Shown: piece by piece, positions 44,122-51,536 of the stretch
How the letters are laid out: every line of letters begins with the position of its first letter
Position numbering within the stretch: the stretch's first letter is position 1
NCBI GenBank assembly: GCA_963731035.1
Contig: CAVSUY010000005.1
Coordinates: 39,669 to 103,668, forward strand
Direction: 5' to 3'
Source of the DNA: JAANXG01 sp963731035
Lineage (GTDB): Bacteria; Pseudomonadota; Gammaproteobacteria; Arenicellales; JAANXG01
DNA: 64,000 nucleotides
Translations under genes and position numbers: made by a program
The notes under the pieces: model-generated
What the model saw: only the letters and a program-made list of their open reading frames with translations
The model's database searches: none
Told to the model about the DNA's origin: nothing

Positions 44122-44958
44122 ATGGCGCTGAAAGACCTTTTGGTGCATGTCGACAACGGTAAGGCCAACACCGCCCGGATCGACGCGGCCATTCGACTGG
44201 CCACGGCGCACGACGCCCATTTGACCGGCTTGTACGTCACGCCCAGCGTGACCGCCATACCGGCTTTTTACGAGGCCCAGATTCCCGCCGCGGTGATCGA
44301 GTCCCAGAAAAAGGCCGATCAGGCGCGCGCCCAGGACGCGGAGCAGGCATTTGGGACCGCCGTTGACCGGGCCGGCATCTCCTCGGAGTGGCGTTCGGTG
44401 GAGGGCGAAACAGCGCCGACCTTGTCTCTTCATGCCCGTTACGTGGATCTACTCATCATGGGCCAGGCGGACGACAGCGATCCGCTGTCCCTGAGCGAGG
44501 GAGACATGGAAGAGGTGGTCCTTGACGCCGGCCGGCCGGTGCTGGTCATTCCTTATATCGGCGCGCCGGGTCCCATTGGCCGCCACATCATGGTGGCATG
44601 GAATGGGAGCCGCGAGTCAATGCGTGCCATCCACGATGCCATGCCGTTGCTGGAGAAGGCGCAAACGGTGAACGTCCTGTCCATCAACCCGCCGGGCGGC
44701 GCGGCGGGGGATGGAGACATGCCGGGTGCCGATGTATCACTGCATCTGGCACGCCACGGCATCAAGGTCGAGGCGGGCTTCACCGAGGCGCACGACATAA
44801 GCGTTGGAGATACCTTGCTGTCCCGTGCCGCCGATAAACAGGTGGACCTGATCGTGATGGGCGCCTACGGGCACTCGCGCTACAGGGAGCTGGTCCTCGG
44901 CGGCGCCACGCGCCATCTGCTGCAGAGCATGACGGTGCCCGTCCTGATGTCCCACTGA
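44122..44958 (+). CDS. Universal stress protein, tandem UspA domains
   Basis: Cytoplasmic stress protein, 278 residues, two Usp folds. Domain 1 (about 1-145): MALKDLLVHVDNGKANTARI, DLLIMGQADDSDP. Domain 2 (about 150-278): HIMVAWNGSRESMRAIHDAM and the nucleotide-binding glycine motif in VMGAYGHSRYRELVLGGATR. Domain 1 lacks the glycine motif, so only the second half is likely to bind ATP. A strong GGAGGAAA site precedes the ATG. Homologues in pseudomonads are ANR-controlled and support anaerobic survival, which agrees with the box upstream. Confidence 0.9.
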   Translation: MALKDLLVHVDNGKANTARIDAAIRLATAHDAHLTGLYVTPSVTAIPAFYEAQIPAAVIESQKKADQARAQDAEQAFGTAVDRAGISSEWRSVEGETAPTLSLHARYVDLLIMGQADDSDPLSLSEGDMEEVVLDAGRPVLVIPYIGAPGPIGRHIMVAWNGSRESMRAIHDAMPLLEKAQTVNVLSINPPGGAAGDGDMPGADVSLHLARHGIKVEAGFTEAHDISVGDTLLSRAADKQVDLIVMGAYGHSRYRELVLGGATRHLLQSMTVPVLMSH

Positions 44959-45014
44959 CCCGGAGGCCGTGCACCGGCACCGCCGTCCCCGGATGTCGCT
45001 GCCGCCGGCGGGGT

Positions 45015-45197
45015 CTACGGCTCCGATTTCTTGAGATCGTCCAGAATCTTTTTCAGTAAGTCACGCCTTGCCTTGATTTGATCCCGGTACGTCGATCGGT
45101 CGGTATCGGCGATCTCGTAGCTCATGTCGGGTAAGTGTCCTTCAAGCAGGACGATCAGTGCATCCCGTTCTTCACTTGAAAGCGTAAGTTCGGTCAT
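45015..45197 (-). CDS. Small conserved-looking acidic protein, function unknown
   Basis: A 60-residue protein: helical, highly charged, with MTELTLSSEERDALIVLLEG at the N-terminus and RDQIKARRDLLKKILDDLKK at the C-terminus. The RC strand shows AGGAGAAACCCCATG, an excellent ribosome-binding site, which is the main reason to accept it. It sits between the Usp and H+-pyrophosphatase genes, the latter also on the minus strand and upstream of it (140-base gap), so it may be cotranscribed with hppA. No family recognised. Confidence 0.65.
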   Translation of the reverse strand: MTELTLSSEERDALIVLLEGHLPDMSYEIADTDRSTYRDQIKARRDLLKKILDDLKKSEP

Positions 45198-45336
45198 GGG
45201 GTTTCTCCTGAATTGTCAGCCGCACCAATGTTCAACCGGTGCTGCAATTTTGGGTTTAAATATAATGCCTGGGCTTCGTTCTGCGCAAACCGGGCACGGG
45301 CCGTGCGCGGCGTGGGCAGCCAAGCTGCATCGATTT

Positions 45337-47346
45337 TCAACTGAGATACGGCACCATCAGCAGAGCCACGAGGTTGAGGATCTTTATCATGGGATTGATC
45401 GCAGGTCCCGCCGTGTCTTTGTACGGGTCGCCCACCGTATCACCGGTGATGGCGGCCATATGCGCCGCCGAGCCTTTGCCCCCCGCGTGTCCGGCCTCTA
45501 TGTATTTCTTGGCGTTGTCCCACGCCGCCCCGCCGGTGCACATGTTAATCGCGAGCAGCAGGCCGGTGACAATCGAACCGATCAGCAATCCGCCGATGAC
45601 CTGGGCGGCGGTTGCCGGCGGTCCCAGGAACGGCCACGCCATTCCCACGACCAGCGGCGCCGCCACGGGGATGAGGCCCGGCAGCAGCATTTCCCGGATC
45701 GAGGTTCGAGTCAATAAAGAAACAGTGGCGGCGTAGTCGGGCAGACGCCGGCCCGCCAGTATGTCCGGGAACTGGTCGAACTGGGTACGGACGTAGTCGA
45801 CAATCTCCGTTGCGGCCCTGCCGACCGCTTCCAGAGCGAATCCGCTGAACAGGGAAGGCAGTATGCCGCCGATCAGGAGTCCGGCGAGCAGGTACGGGCT
45901 GTTCAGGGTGAATTCCAGTTGGTAACCGAGCTTGTGCAGCTCCACCTCGTAGGTGGCGAACAGGACCAGGGCCGCGAGGCCCGCCGAGCCGATGGCGAAG
46001 GCCTTGGTGACCGCTTTAGTGGTATTGCCGGCGGCGTCCAGCTTGTCCGTGATTTCCCGGACCGAGGCGGATATCCCCGCCATCTCCGCAATGCCGCCGG
46101 CGTTGTCGGTCACCGGCCCGAAAGCGTCGACCGTAACCACCATCGGCGTGAGCGCCAGCATGGTGGTGGTGGCTATCGCGAGTCCGTAGAGGTCCGCGAG
46201 GCCGTAGGCGATCACGACGCCGGTGGCAACGATCAGCACGGGTAGTGCGCTGGATTTCATGCCCAGCGCCAGGCCGGCAATGATGTTGGTGGCATGTCCG
46301 GCCGACGATGCCCGGGCCACCCCATGCACGGGTCCAAAGCGCACGCCTGTGTAGTAGGCGGTGATCGCGGCCAGCCCGACGGCGACCGCAATGCCCGTCA
46401 GACCCGCCCCGAGCAGCGCCCAGGTGTTGACGAGCGGCTCGTTCCCGAGCAGCCAGGTACCGACTGCGACGATGCCCACCACGGCCGCGGCGACGGTTGC
46501 CAGGACGCCGCGCAGGAAGGCAGTCAAGACGTGGCCGCTGGCCGGCAGTCTGACGGCCTCGACTCCTATCGCCGACGCACAGACAGTGACTCCGCCGATG
46601 GCCAGGGGAAAGAAACTCGCCGGGGGGGACCCCGGAAGCACCCACGCGGCGACCAGCATGGAAGATATGATGGTAACGACGTAACTCTCAAACAGGTCGG
46701 CGGCCATTCCCGCGCAGTCGCCCACGTTGTCCCCGACATTGTCGGCGATCGTCGCCGGGTTGCGTGGGTCATCCTCCGGAATGCCTTGCTCGATCTTGCC
46801 AACGAGGTCCGCCCCGACGTCCGCGGCCTTGGTGAAGATACCGCCTCCAAGCCGCGCGAATATACTGATCAACGAGGCGCCGAATCCCAGTCCGATCATC
46901 GGGCGCAGATCCACTTGAGGGGCCGTGCTCCAAAAGTGGAGCAGCAGGTAGAAACCGCATACGCTTGCCAACGCCAGTGCGCCCACCAGAAAGCCCGTCA
47001 CCGCGCCCGCTCTCGCGGAGACCCGCAGTGCGGCCGGCAAACCCAAGCGGGCGGCGGCCGTGGTTCTCACGTTGGCGGCGGTCGACACGAGCATGCCGGC
47101 GGCGCCGGCTGCCGCGGAGCAGGTTCCGCCAACGATGAAGCCCGCGGCGGTAAGCCAGCCGAAGCCGGGACTCAGCAGGAGTATGAGCGCGAGCAACAGA
47201 CCGACACCCAGGATTGCCAGGTACTGAGTCCTGAGGAACGCCACGGCCCCCTGGCGTATCGCTCGGTACGGAGCCTGCAGGGCGTCTTCACCGCGCGGCT
47301 GGCGCAGGACCCATATGCCGTTGGCGACGGCATAGGCGAGACCCAC
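45337..47346 (-). CDS. hppA: Membrane H+-pyrophosphatase, K+-independent type
   Basis: Proton pump driven by PPi hydrolysis, 669 residues as called, about 15-16 helices. PPi-binding segment: KAADVGADLVGKIEQGIPED followed by DNVGDNVGDCAGMAADLFES; the second acidic site is ITGDTVGDPYKDTAGPAINP. GNTTKAVTKAF carries Lys (K444) where K+-dependent enzymes have Ala, so K+-independence and H+ transport are predicted. The called start (GTG 47346) cuts into the first helix. The frame extends upstream (INPGLAIGLAGSAVG) with no standard start codon, so the N-terminus is uncertain. Promoter shared with fba upstream. Confidence 0.9.
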   Translation of the reverse strand: MGLAYAVANGIWVLRQPRGEDALQAPYRAIRQGAVAFLRTQYLAILGVGLLLALILLLSPGFGWLTAAGFIVGGTCSAAAGAAGMLVSTAANVRTTAAARLGLPAALRVSARAGAVTGFLVGALALASVCGFYLLLHFWSTAPQVDLRPMIGLGFGASLISIFARLGGGIFTKAADVGADLVGKIEQGIPEDDPRNPATIADNVGDNVGDCAGMAADLFESYVVTIISSMLVAAWVLPGSPPASFFPLAIGGVTVCASAIGVEAVRLPASGHVLTAFLRGVLATVAAAVVGIVAVGTWLLGNEPLVNTWALLGAGLTGIAVAVGLAAITAYYTGVRFGPVHGVARASSAGHATNIIAGLALGMKSSALPVLIVATGVVIAYGLADLYGLAIATTTMLALTPMVVTVDAFGPVTDNAGGIAEMAGISASVREITDKLDAAGNTTKAVTKAFAIGSAGLAALVLFATYEVELHKLGYQLEFTLNSPYLLAGLLIGGILPSLFSGFALEAVGRAATEIVDYVRTQFDQFPDILAGRRLPDYAATVSLLTRTSIREMLLPGLIPVAAPLVVGMAWPFLGPPATAAQVIGGLLIGSIVTGLLLAINMCTGGAAWDNAKKYIEAGHAGGKGSAAHMAAITGDTVGDPYKDTAGPAINPMIKILNLVALLMVPYLS

Positions 47347-47528
47347 GGCGCTGCCGGCCAGGCCGATGGCCAGCCCCGGGTTTATGGCGCGGCTCCCGGG
47401 GCAATAGGATGGAAGCCCACCCGGGCGGCGGCCGGCTCCGCGTGCGATAAGCCGCCGCGACGATCATGGGGAAAAGCTGGGACCGTAATCACAACGCCGA
47501 AAGGTAGTCCCTGAGCCCCCCGGTCTTG

Positions 47529-47542
47529 TTGACCTGCGTCAA
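47529..47542. promoter_or_regulatory. FNR/ANR box between hppA and fba
   Basis: TTGACCTGCGTCAA, palindromic in its half-sites, fits TTGAC-N4-GTCAA. For hppA (minus strand), TACCTT at 47506-47501 sits at class II -10 distance. For fba, the TATAAT at 47590 would put the box near -66. The same 14-mer occurs inverted at 50461-50474. Confidence 0.65.
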
Positions 47543-47543
47543 G

Positions 47544-47580
47544 CTTCCCGCAGGGCCGTGCCTGCGTGCCCTGCGGGAAG
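47544..47580. repeat. Perfect 13-bp inverted repeat in the fba promoter region
   Basis: CTTCCCGCAGGGC at 47544-47556 and its exact complement at 47568-47580 flank an 11-base loop. It lies between the FNR box and the TATAAT of fba, so it is placed like an operator or an upstream hairpin. No U-run follows on either strand, which argues against a plain terminator. Confidence 0.8.
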
Positions 47581-47589
47581 TGCGGCGTT

Positions 47590-47595
47590 TATAAT
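47590..47595 (+). promoter_or_regulatory. Consensus -10 hexamer for fba
   Basis: TATAAT in CGTTTATAATAGCC, about 40 bases before the fba start codon. No good -35 is visible because the 13-bp inverted repeat fills that space, suggesting activator-dependent transcription. Confidence 0.6.
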
Positions 47596-47634
47596 AGCCG
47601 GATTTACATGCTTGCCACCTGATGGAGGAACTCA

Positions 47635-48657
47635 ATGAGCGCAAGAGACGAGCTTCAGGCCACCATTAACGACCTGGTGCAGAAGGGCAAGGGCATCCTT
47701 GCCGCCGATGAAAGCAACCCCACCATGGCCAAGCGTCTCAAGGCCATCGATGTCGAATCCACCGAGGAGCACCGCCGCAGCTACCGCAGCATGCTGTTGT
47801 CGACCGTGGGTATCGGCGAGGATATCAGCGGAGTGATCATGTTCGAGGAAACACTCGTCCAGAAGGCCGACGACGGCACCCCGCTCCCGGAACTGGCGGC
47901 GAAGCAGGGCGTGGTAACCGGAATCAAGGTGGACAAAGGCAAGGGACCTCTGGCAGGGGCGCCCGGCGACGAGATCACCAAGGGCCTGGACGGGCTGGGG
48001 GAACGGCTGCAGGGATACAAGAGCCAGGGTGCGCGGTTCGCGAAGTGGCGTTGTGTCTACAACATCACCGACGCCAATCCGAGTCGCCTCGCCATCGAGG
48101 CGAATGCCGAGGTTCTGGCACGTTATGCCGCCGTGTGCCAGGAATGCGGCATTGTGCCCATAGTGGAGCCCGAGGTGCTGATGGACGGTGATCACTCCAT
48201 CGAGCGCTGCGCGGAGGTCACCGAAGCCGTGCAGCACGAAGTCTTCCATGCACTGCATCGTCACCACGTGACGCTGGAGCACATGGTGCTCAAGCCGAAC
48301 ATGATTGTTTCCGGGAAGGAGCATTCGCATCAGGCGGGTCCCGAGGAAGTCGCGATTCAGACGCTGCGAATCCTCCGCCGCACGGTGCCGGCGGCGGTAC
48401 CGAGTATCAATTTCCTGTCGGGCGGGCAAAGCCCCGAGGAAGCCACGGCCAACCTCAACGCTATCAACCAGCAGCCCCACTGCCCGTGGGAGCTCAGCTT
48501 TTCATACGGCCGTGCACTGCAGGAGACCGCGTTGAAAGCCTGGAAGGGCGACTCCGCAAACGTGTCCCAGGCGCAGCATGTGTTCCGCGGGCGCGCGAGA
48601 CTCAACGGCGCGGCACAGCTCGGTCAGTACAGCAACTCCATGGAGACTGCCGCCTGA
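47635..48657 (+). CDS. Fructose-bisphosphate aldolase, class I
   Basis: Glycolytic/gluconeogenic Schiff-base aldolase, 340 residues, eukaryote-like class I form found in some bacteria. Seen: GKGILAADESNPTMAKRLKA at the N-terminus, FEETLVQKADDGTPLPEL, GIKVDKGKGPL, GARFAKWRCVYNI, GIVPIVEPEVLMDGDH and the Schiff-base Lys in LEHMVLKPNMIVSGKE. SINFLSGGQSPEEATANLNA is the substrate phosphate loop. GGAGGAACTCA gives a strong ribosome-binding site for ATG 47635. A glycolytic enzyme under a putative FNR-type promoter fits fermentation under low oxygen. Confidence 0.94.
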   Translation: MSARDELQATINDLVQKGKGILAADESNPTMAKRLKAIDVESTEEHRRSYRSMLLSTVGIGEDISGVIMFEETLVQKADDGTPLPELAAKQGVVTGIKVDKGKGPLAGAPGDEITKGLDGLGERLQGYKSQGARFAKWRCVYNITDANPSRLAIEANAEVLARYAAVCQECGIVPIVEPEVLMDGDHSIERCAEVTEAVQHEVFHALHRHHVTLEHMVLKPNMIVSGKEHSHQAGPEEVAIQTLRILRRTVPAAVPSINFLSGGQSPEEATANLNAINQQPHCPWELSFSYGRALQETALKAWKGDSANVSQAQHVFRGRARLNGAAQLGQYSNSMETAA

Positions 48658-48709
48658 GGCGGTGGCCCGCGGCCGCGCCCGACGAGTTGGTTTGTTCGAC
48701 GGAGAAGCA

Positions 48710-48901
48710 TTGAAATCTCACGGCTACAGGCTCGAGCAGGCTGTCAGGTGGCTCGATGCGCAGAAGGGCGCCGACCACGCTGTCGTAGAGGAAGCCTGCA
48801 AACGCTTTGATCTCTCCCCCGCGGACGAGGACTTCCTGTGGGCGATGTGGAGACGCAGATCGATCCCCACGTCGCCGTCGCCGCGCGGCAGCTCCACCTG
48901 A
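48710..48901 (+). CDS. Possible small protein of unknown function
   Basis: A 63-codon frame from TTG at 48710: KSHGYRLEQAVRWLDAQK, ACKRFDLSPADEDFLWAMW. GGAGAAGCA just upstream is an acceptable ribosome-binding site, and the first 45 residues have helical, protein-like composition. The last 15 (RRSIPTSPSPRGSST) look out of frame, so the gene may be shifted or false. It lies 52 bases after fba on the same strand. Confidence 0.4.
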   Translation: MKSHGYRLEQAVRWLDAQKGADHAVVEEACKRFDLSPADEDFLWAMWRRRSIPTSPSPRGSST

Positions 48902-49018
48902 AGCCCATAGGGGGATCGACTGTCTCCCCTGGCGTGTCAGGCGCCGTGGTGGCTTCTGATGCTCGCCCTCCGTTCCCACCATGGAACGAATCTGAGGCGA
49001 GCGTCGCCGGTCAAAGTC

Positions 49019-49059
49019 TTGACCTGGATCAGCACCATCTAAACGCCGGGCTGTAGGCT
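49019..49059 (+). promoter_or_regulatory. Weak FNR/ANR-like box upstream of the 49107 gene
   Basis: TTGACCTGGATCAG at 49019-49032 has one mismatch to TTGAY-N4-RTCAA. TAGGCT at 49054-49059 is a possible -10 within one base of class II spacing. Weaker than the other boxes. Confidence 0.35.
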
Positions 49060-49106
49060 GAGCGAAGTTCGAAACTAGGTCGCCGGGGCCGCTTGGGACG
49101 CGCGGC

Positions 49107-49622
49107 ATGGGAGACGTCATGGTGGATGCTACAGGCTGGTTCGCGATTATCAAGGTGGTGCATCTCGGGGCCCTGGTGGTCTGGTTGGGACCGTCGGGAG
49201 GGGTGTGGCTCGTTCTCATGCAGGCCCGCCGGGAGACGGGCGAACCGAGCCAGGTGACCCACTACCTGTACAAAGGATTCCTGCGAATCCTGTGGCTCGA
49301 GCACCTCGGATTTGTGGCGGTACTCGCAACCGGCCTGGTCATGCTTCACATGTATGGAAGCGGGGCCATGGCGAATCACTGGATCAGACTCAAGCTCGCC
49401 GTGGTGGTATTCGTGATCCTGCCCATAGAAATCACCGACCTGTGGTTCAGTCACCGTGCCCTGCCGGGCGTCTTCGCAGCGCGCCGAGCCGAGGTTCCAT
49501 ACGAGGGTGGTGAACGGCGCCTCCTCGACATTTATCATCGGCGATTTACGCCCGTGGCGCTGCCGTTGTTGCTCACTGCGATCGTAGTCGTGATGTGGCT
49601 GGCCGTCGCCAAGCCGGCCTGA
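49107..49622 (+). CDS. Four-helix integral membrane protein, CopD/DUF2269-like
   Basis: Inner-membrane protein of 171 residues. Hydrophobic segments lie at about 8-38 (AIIKVVHLGALVVWLGPSGG), 62-82 (HLGFVAVLATGLVMLHMYG), 92-110 and 150-168. The first-helix His in KVVHLGALVVW and the second-helix His recall heme- or copper-binding CopD/DUF2269 families, but no exact match is claimed. ATG at 49107 follows CGCGGC without a strong ribosome-binding site; M at 49119 (MVDATGWF) is an alternative. The UbiE-like methyltransferase starts 8 bases after the stop, so the two are probably cotranscribed. Confidence 0.75.
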   Translation: MGDVMVDATGWFAIIKVVHLGALVVWLGPSGGVWLVLMQARRETGEPSQVTHYLYKGFLRILWLEHLGFVAVLATGLVMLHMYGSGAMANHWIRLKLAVVVFVILPIEITDLWFSHRALPGVFAARRAEVPYEGGERRLLDIYHRRFTPVALPLLLTAIVVVMWLAVAKPA

Positions 49623-49630
49623 TCGAAACC

Positions 49631-50380
49631 GTGTCGGTCGATCCCAATCTCGAACATTCCACCACCTTCGGACGCGAGGAGGTAACTCCGGAAGAACGGG
49701 ACCGGCGGATGCGCGAGACGTTTCGCCGGCTCGCGCCCGGCTATGACCGGCTCTGCGACGTCATGACTCTGGGCATACATCACTATTGGCGCCGGGTGTT
49801 CAATCGCATGGTGAACCTGAAGCCCGGCCAGCGCATGCTGGACGTAGCGGGAGGGTGCGGCGAGACTGCCATTCCATTTGCCGCACCCGATCGACAGGTC
49901 ATTATTCTCGATCCGAGCCTGCCCATGATGAAGATCGGAAGATCGCGCTCGGATCCCTCCCTGCAGTGGGTTGCGGCGGTGGCCAGGGCGCTCCCGTTTC
50001 CAGACGACTCAATGGATGTTGTGACGATGTCGTTCGGCCTGCGCAATGTCACGTTCGTCCGTGCCACGCTGGAAGAGGTCCTCAGGGTCCTGAAGCCCGG
50101 CGGCCGTTTCTTGTGCCTCGAAGTGTCGCGGCCGTGGTTCTTGCTCAAGCCTTTTCACGATGCCTTCGCGCGTTACGCCGTACCCTGGCTCGGGGCGCGT
50201 ATCATCCGCGCTCCGGATGTCTTTGACTATCTGGTGGAATCCATTCACGGGTTCCCCGCCCAGGAGCAGATCAAGGGATTGATGGAGCGAATCGGGTTCG
50301 TCGAAGTGCGCTATCAAAACCTCTCGTTCGGGACGGCCGCCATCCACGCCGCCGTCAAGCCGTCACTCGGTCACCATTAG
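49631..50380 (+). CDS. UbiE/COQ5-like SAM-dependent methyltransferase
   Basis: Class I methyltransferase, 249 residues. Seen: MRETFRRLAPGYDRLCDVMT, close to the UbiE/MenG start (FDxIAxxYDxxNxLMS); SAM motif I in MLDVAGGCGETAIPFA; FPDDSMDVVTMSFGLRNVTF, matching the UbiE 'FGLRN' signature; LEEVLRVLKPGGRFLCLEVS. It is probably a quinone methyltransferase paralogue, since housekeeping ubiE normally sits with ubiJB. The start could be GTG 49631 (chosen, 8 bases after the previous stop) or GTG 49595 overlapping it. A modified quinone under low oxygen would fit the setting but is speculation. Confidence 0.85.
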   Translation: MSVDPNLEHSTTFGREEVTPEERDRRMRETFRRLAPGYDRLCDVMTLGIHHYWRRVFNRMVNLKPGQRMLDVAGGCGETAIPFAAPDRQVIILDPSLPMMKIGRSRSDPSLQWVAAVARALPFPDDSMDVVTMSFGLRNVTFVRATLEEVLRVLKPGGRFLCLEVSRPWFLLKPFHDAFARYAVPWLGARIIRAPDVFDYLVESIHGFPAQEQIKGLMERIGFVEVRYQNLSFGTAAIHAAVKPSLGHH

Positions 50381-50460
50381 CGCGCGAATACAACCAGTGG
50401 TTCGAGACCCGTATGCTGCGCCGCAGCACGGGCGTATGGCTCGCCGTTGATCATCGATTT

Positions 50461-50502
50461 TTGACGCAGGTCAATACCTCCCTCATCCAGGGGCGCTATG
50501 TT
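50461..50502 (+). promoter_or_regulatory. FNR/ANR box and -10 upstream of the second Usp gene
   Basis: TTGACGCAGGTCAA at 50461-50474 fits TTGAC-N4-GTCAA and is the exact inverse of the box at 47529. TATGTT at 50497-50502 gives a start near 50509, exactly 41.5 bases from the box centre. This also rules out the upstream ATG at 50498 as the Usp start. Confidence 0.7.
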
Positions 50503-50542
50503 GACTGGCGGGAGTCTCGCCGCAGGTCTGGAGGGCCCGTTC

Positions 50543-51514
50543 ATGGCATTTGACCGTATTCTAGTTCCCCTCGATGGATCTCAACTCGCTGAAGATGCGC
50601 TGCTGCATGCCGCCCGCTTGGCGCGGGCGTACCACGGCAGGTTGTTCCTGCTGCGGGTCCTGGACGTTCATGGACAGCAGAATCTCATGGAGCACGGCCC
50701 GGAGGACCTCGACTGGCGGCTCTACAAAATCCAGGTTCTCGATTATCTGAATTCACTTACCGGTCGTCTTACCGACCAGGGCATCGAGGTGGAGTCCCAC
50801 GTTATGGAAGGCCGGGCTCCGGATCAGATCAGGGAGTTCATCCGCCACCGGCGAATCGATATCGTCGTGCTGTGCGCCTATGGGCGGGGCGGACTGTCAG
50901 CGTTTCCGCTGGGTGGCACCGTGCAGAAAGTGATAGCGGCACCCGATACCTCGGTCATGGTCATACGACCGACCGGAACCGGGGCGCGTGCCGATGACCA
51001 CTACCGAACCATCCTGGTGCCGTTGGACGGTTCCCAGCGAGCCGCCTGGGCGGTGAGCCTGGTGTCGGGCATGGTCAACACCGAGACACCCGATATCATC
51101 CTTCTCCAGGTGGTGGCGTTTCCGGAGATGTCGAGAACCCGACCCTTGACGAGCGAGGAGTTGGAATTACGCGACAAGTTCGTGGAGTGCAACCGAAGGG
51201 CCGCCGCTGCGTACCTGGAAGAGATAAGAAAGCGATTTTCGAATCGCCTGTCGATCCGGACGCGCCTGGAGCTATCACCCCACGTTGTCAGTACCATTGA
51301 GCGCGTCGCCGATGCGGAGGACGTCGACCTGATCGCACTCACCGCACACGGCGCATCGGGTTCCACCGCTCGCAGTAGCGGGTCGGTCTGTCAGGCGGTG
51401 GTGCTGTCGGCGCGCAGGCCCGTCCTGATTCTCCAGGATCACCCCGCCCGATATAGCAACGAGTCCCAGCCGCCGGCGTACGAGTGGATGGAGCGCAGGA
51501 TTTGCGCCAGTTGA
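50543..51514 (+). CDS. Universal stress protein, tandem UspA domains
   Basis: Stress protein of 323 residues with two Usp domains. Domain 1: MAFDRILVPLDGSQLAEDAL, DIVVLCAYGRGGLSAFPLGG, TSVMVIRP. Domain 2: YRTILVPLDGSQRAAWAVSL, DVDLIALTAHGASGSTARSS with QAVVLSARRPVLIL. Both halves keep the LVPLDGS start and a Gly-rich nucleotide loop, unlike the Usp at 44122, where only the second half does. ATG at 50543 was chosen because the predicted start site is near 50509. The glucan synthase gene starts 22 bases after the stop, possibly in the same transcript. Confidence 0.9.
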   Translation: MAFDRILVPLDGSQLAEDALLHAARLARAYHGRLFLLRVLDVHGQQNLMEHGPEDLDWRLYKIQVLDYLNSLTGRLTDQGIEVESHVMEGRAPDQIREFIRHRRIDIVVLCAYGRGGLSAFPLGGTVQKVIAAPDTSVMVIRPTGTGARADDHYRTILVPLDGSQRAAWAVSLVSGMVNTETPDIILLQVVAFPEMSRTRPLTSEELELRDKFVECNRRAAAAYLEEIRKRFSNRLSIRTRLELSPHVVSTIERVADAEDVDLIALTAHGASGSTARSSGSVCQAVVLSARRPVLILQDHPARYSNESQPPAYEWMERRICAS

Positions 51515-51536
51515 TCTGTGATCAATCCATTTCCCC

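Noticed and set aside
51511..51525. TTGATCTGTGATCAA just before ndvB as another FNR box
   Set aside because: It has a 5-base spacer where FNR/ANR sites have 4, spans the Usp stop codon and lies only 11 bases before the ndvB start, where it could not serve as a -41.5 activator site.
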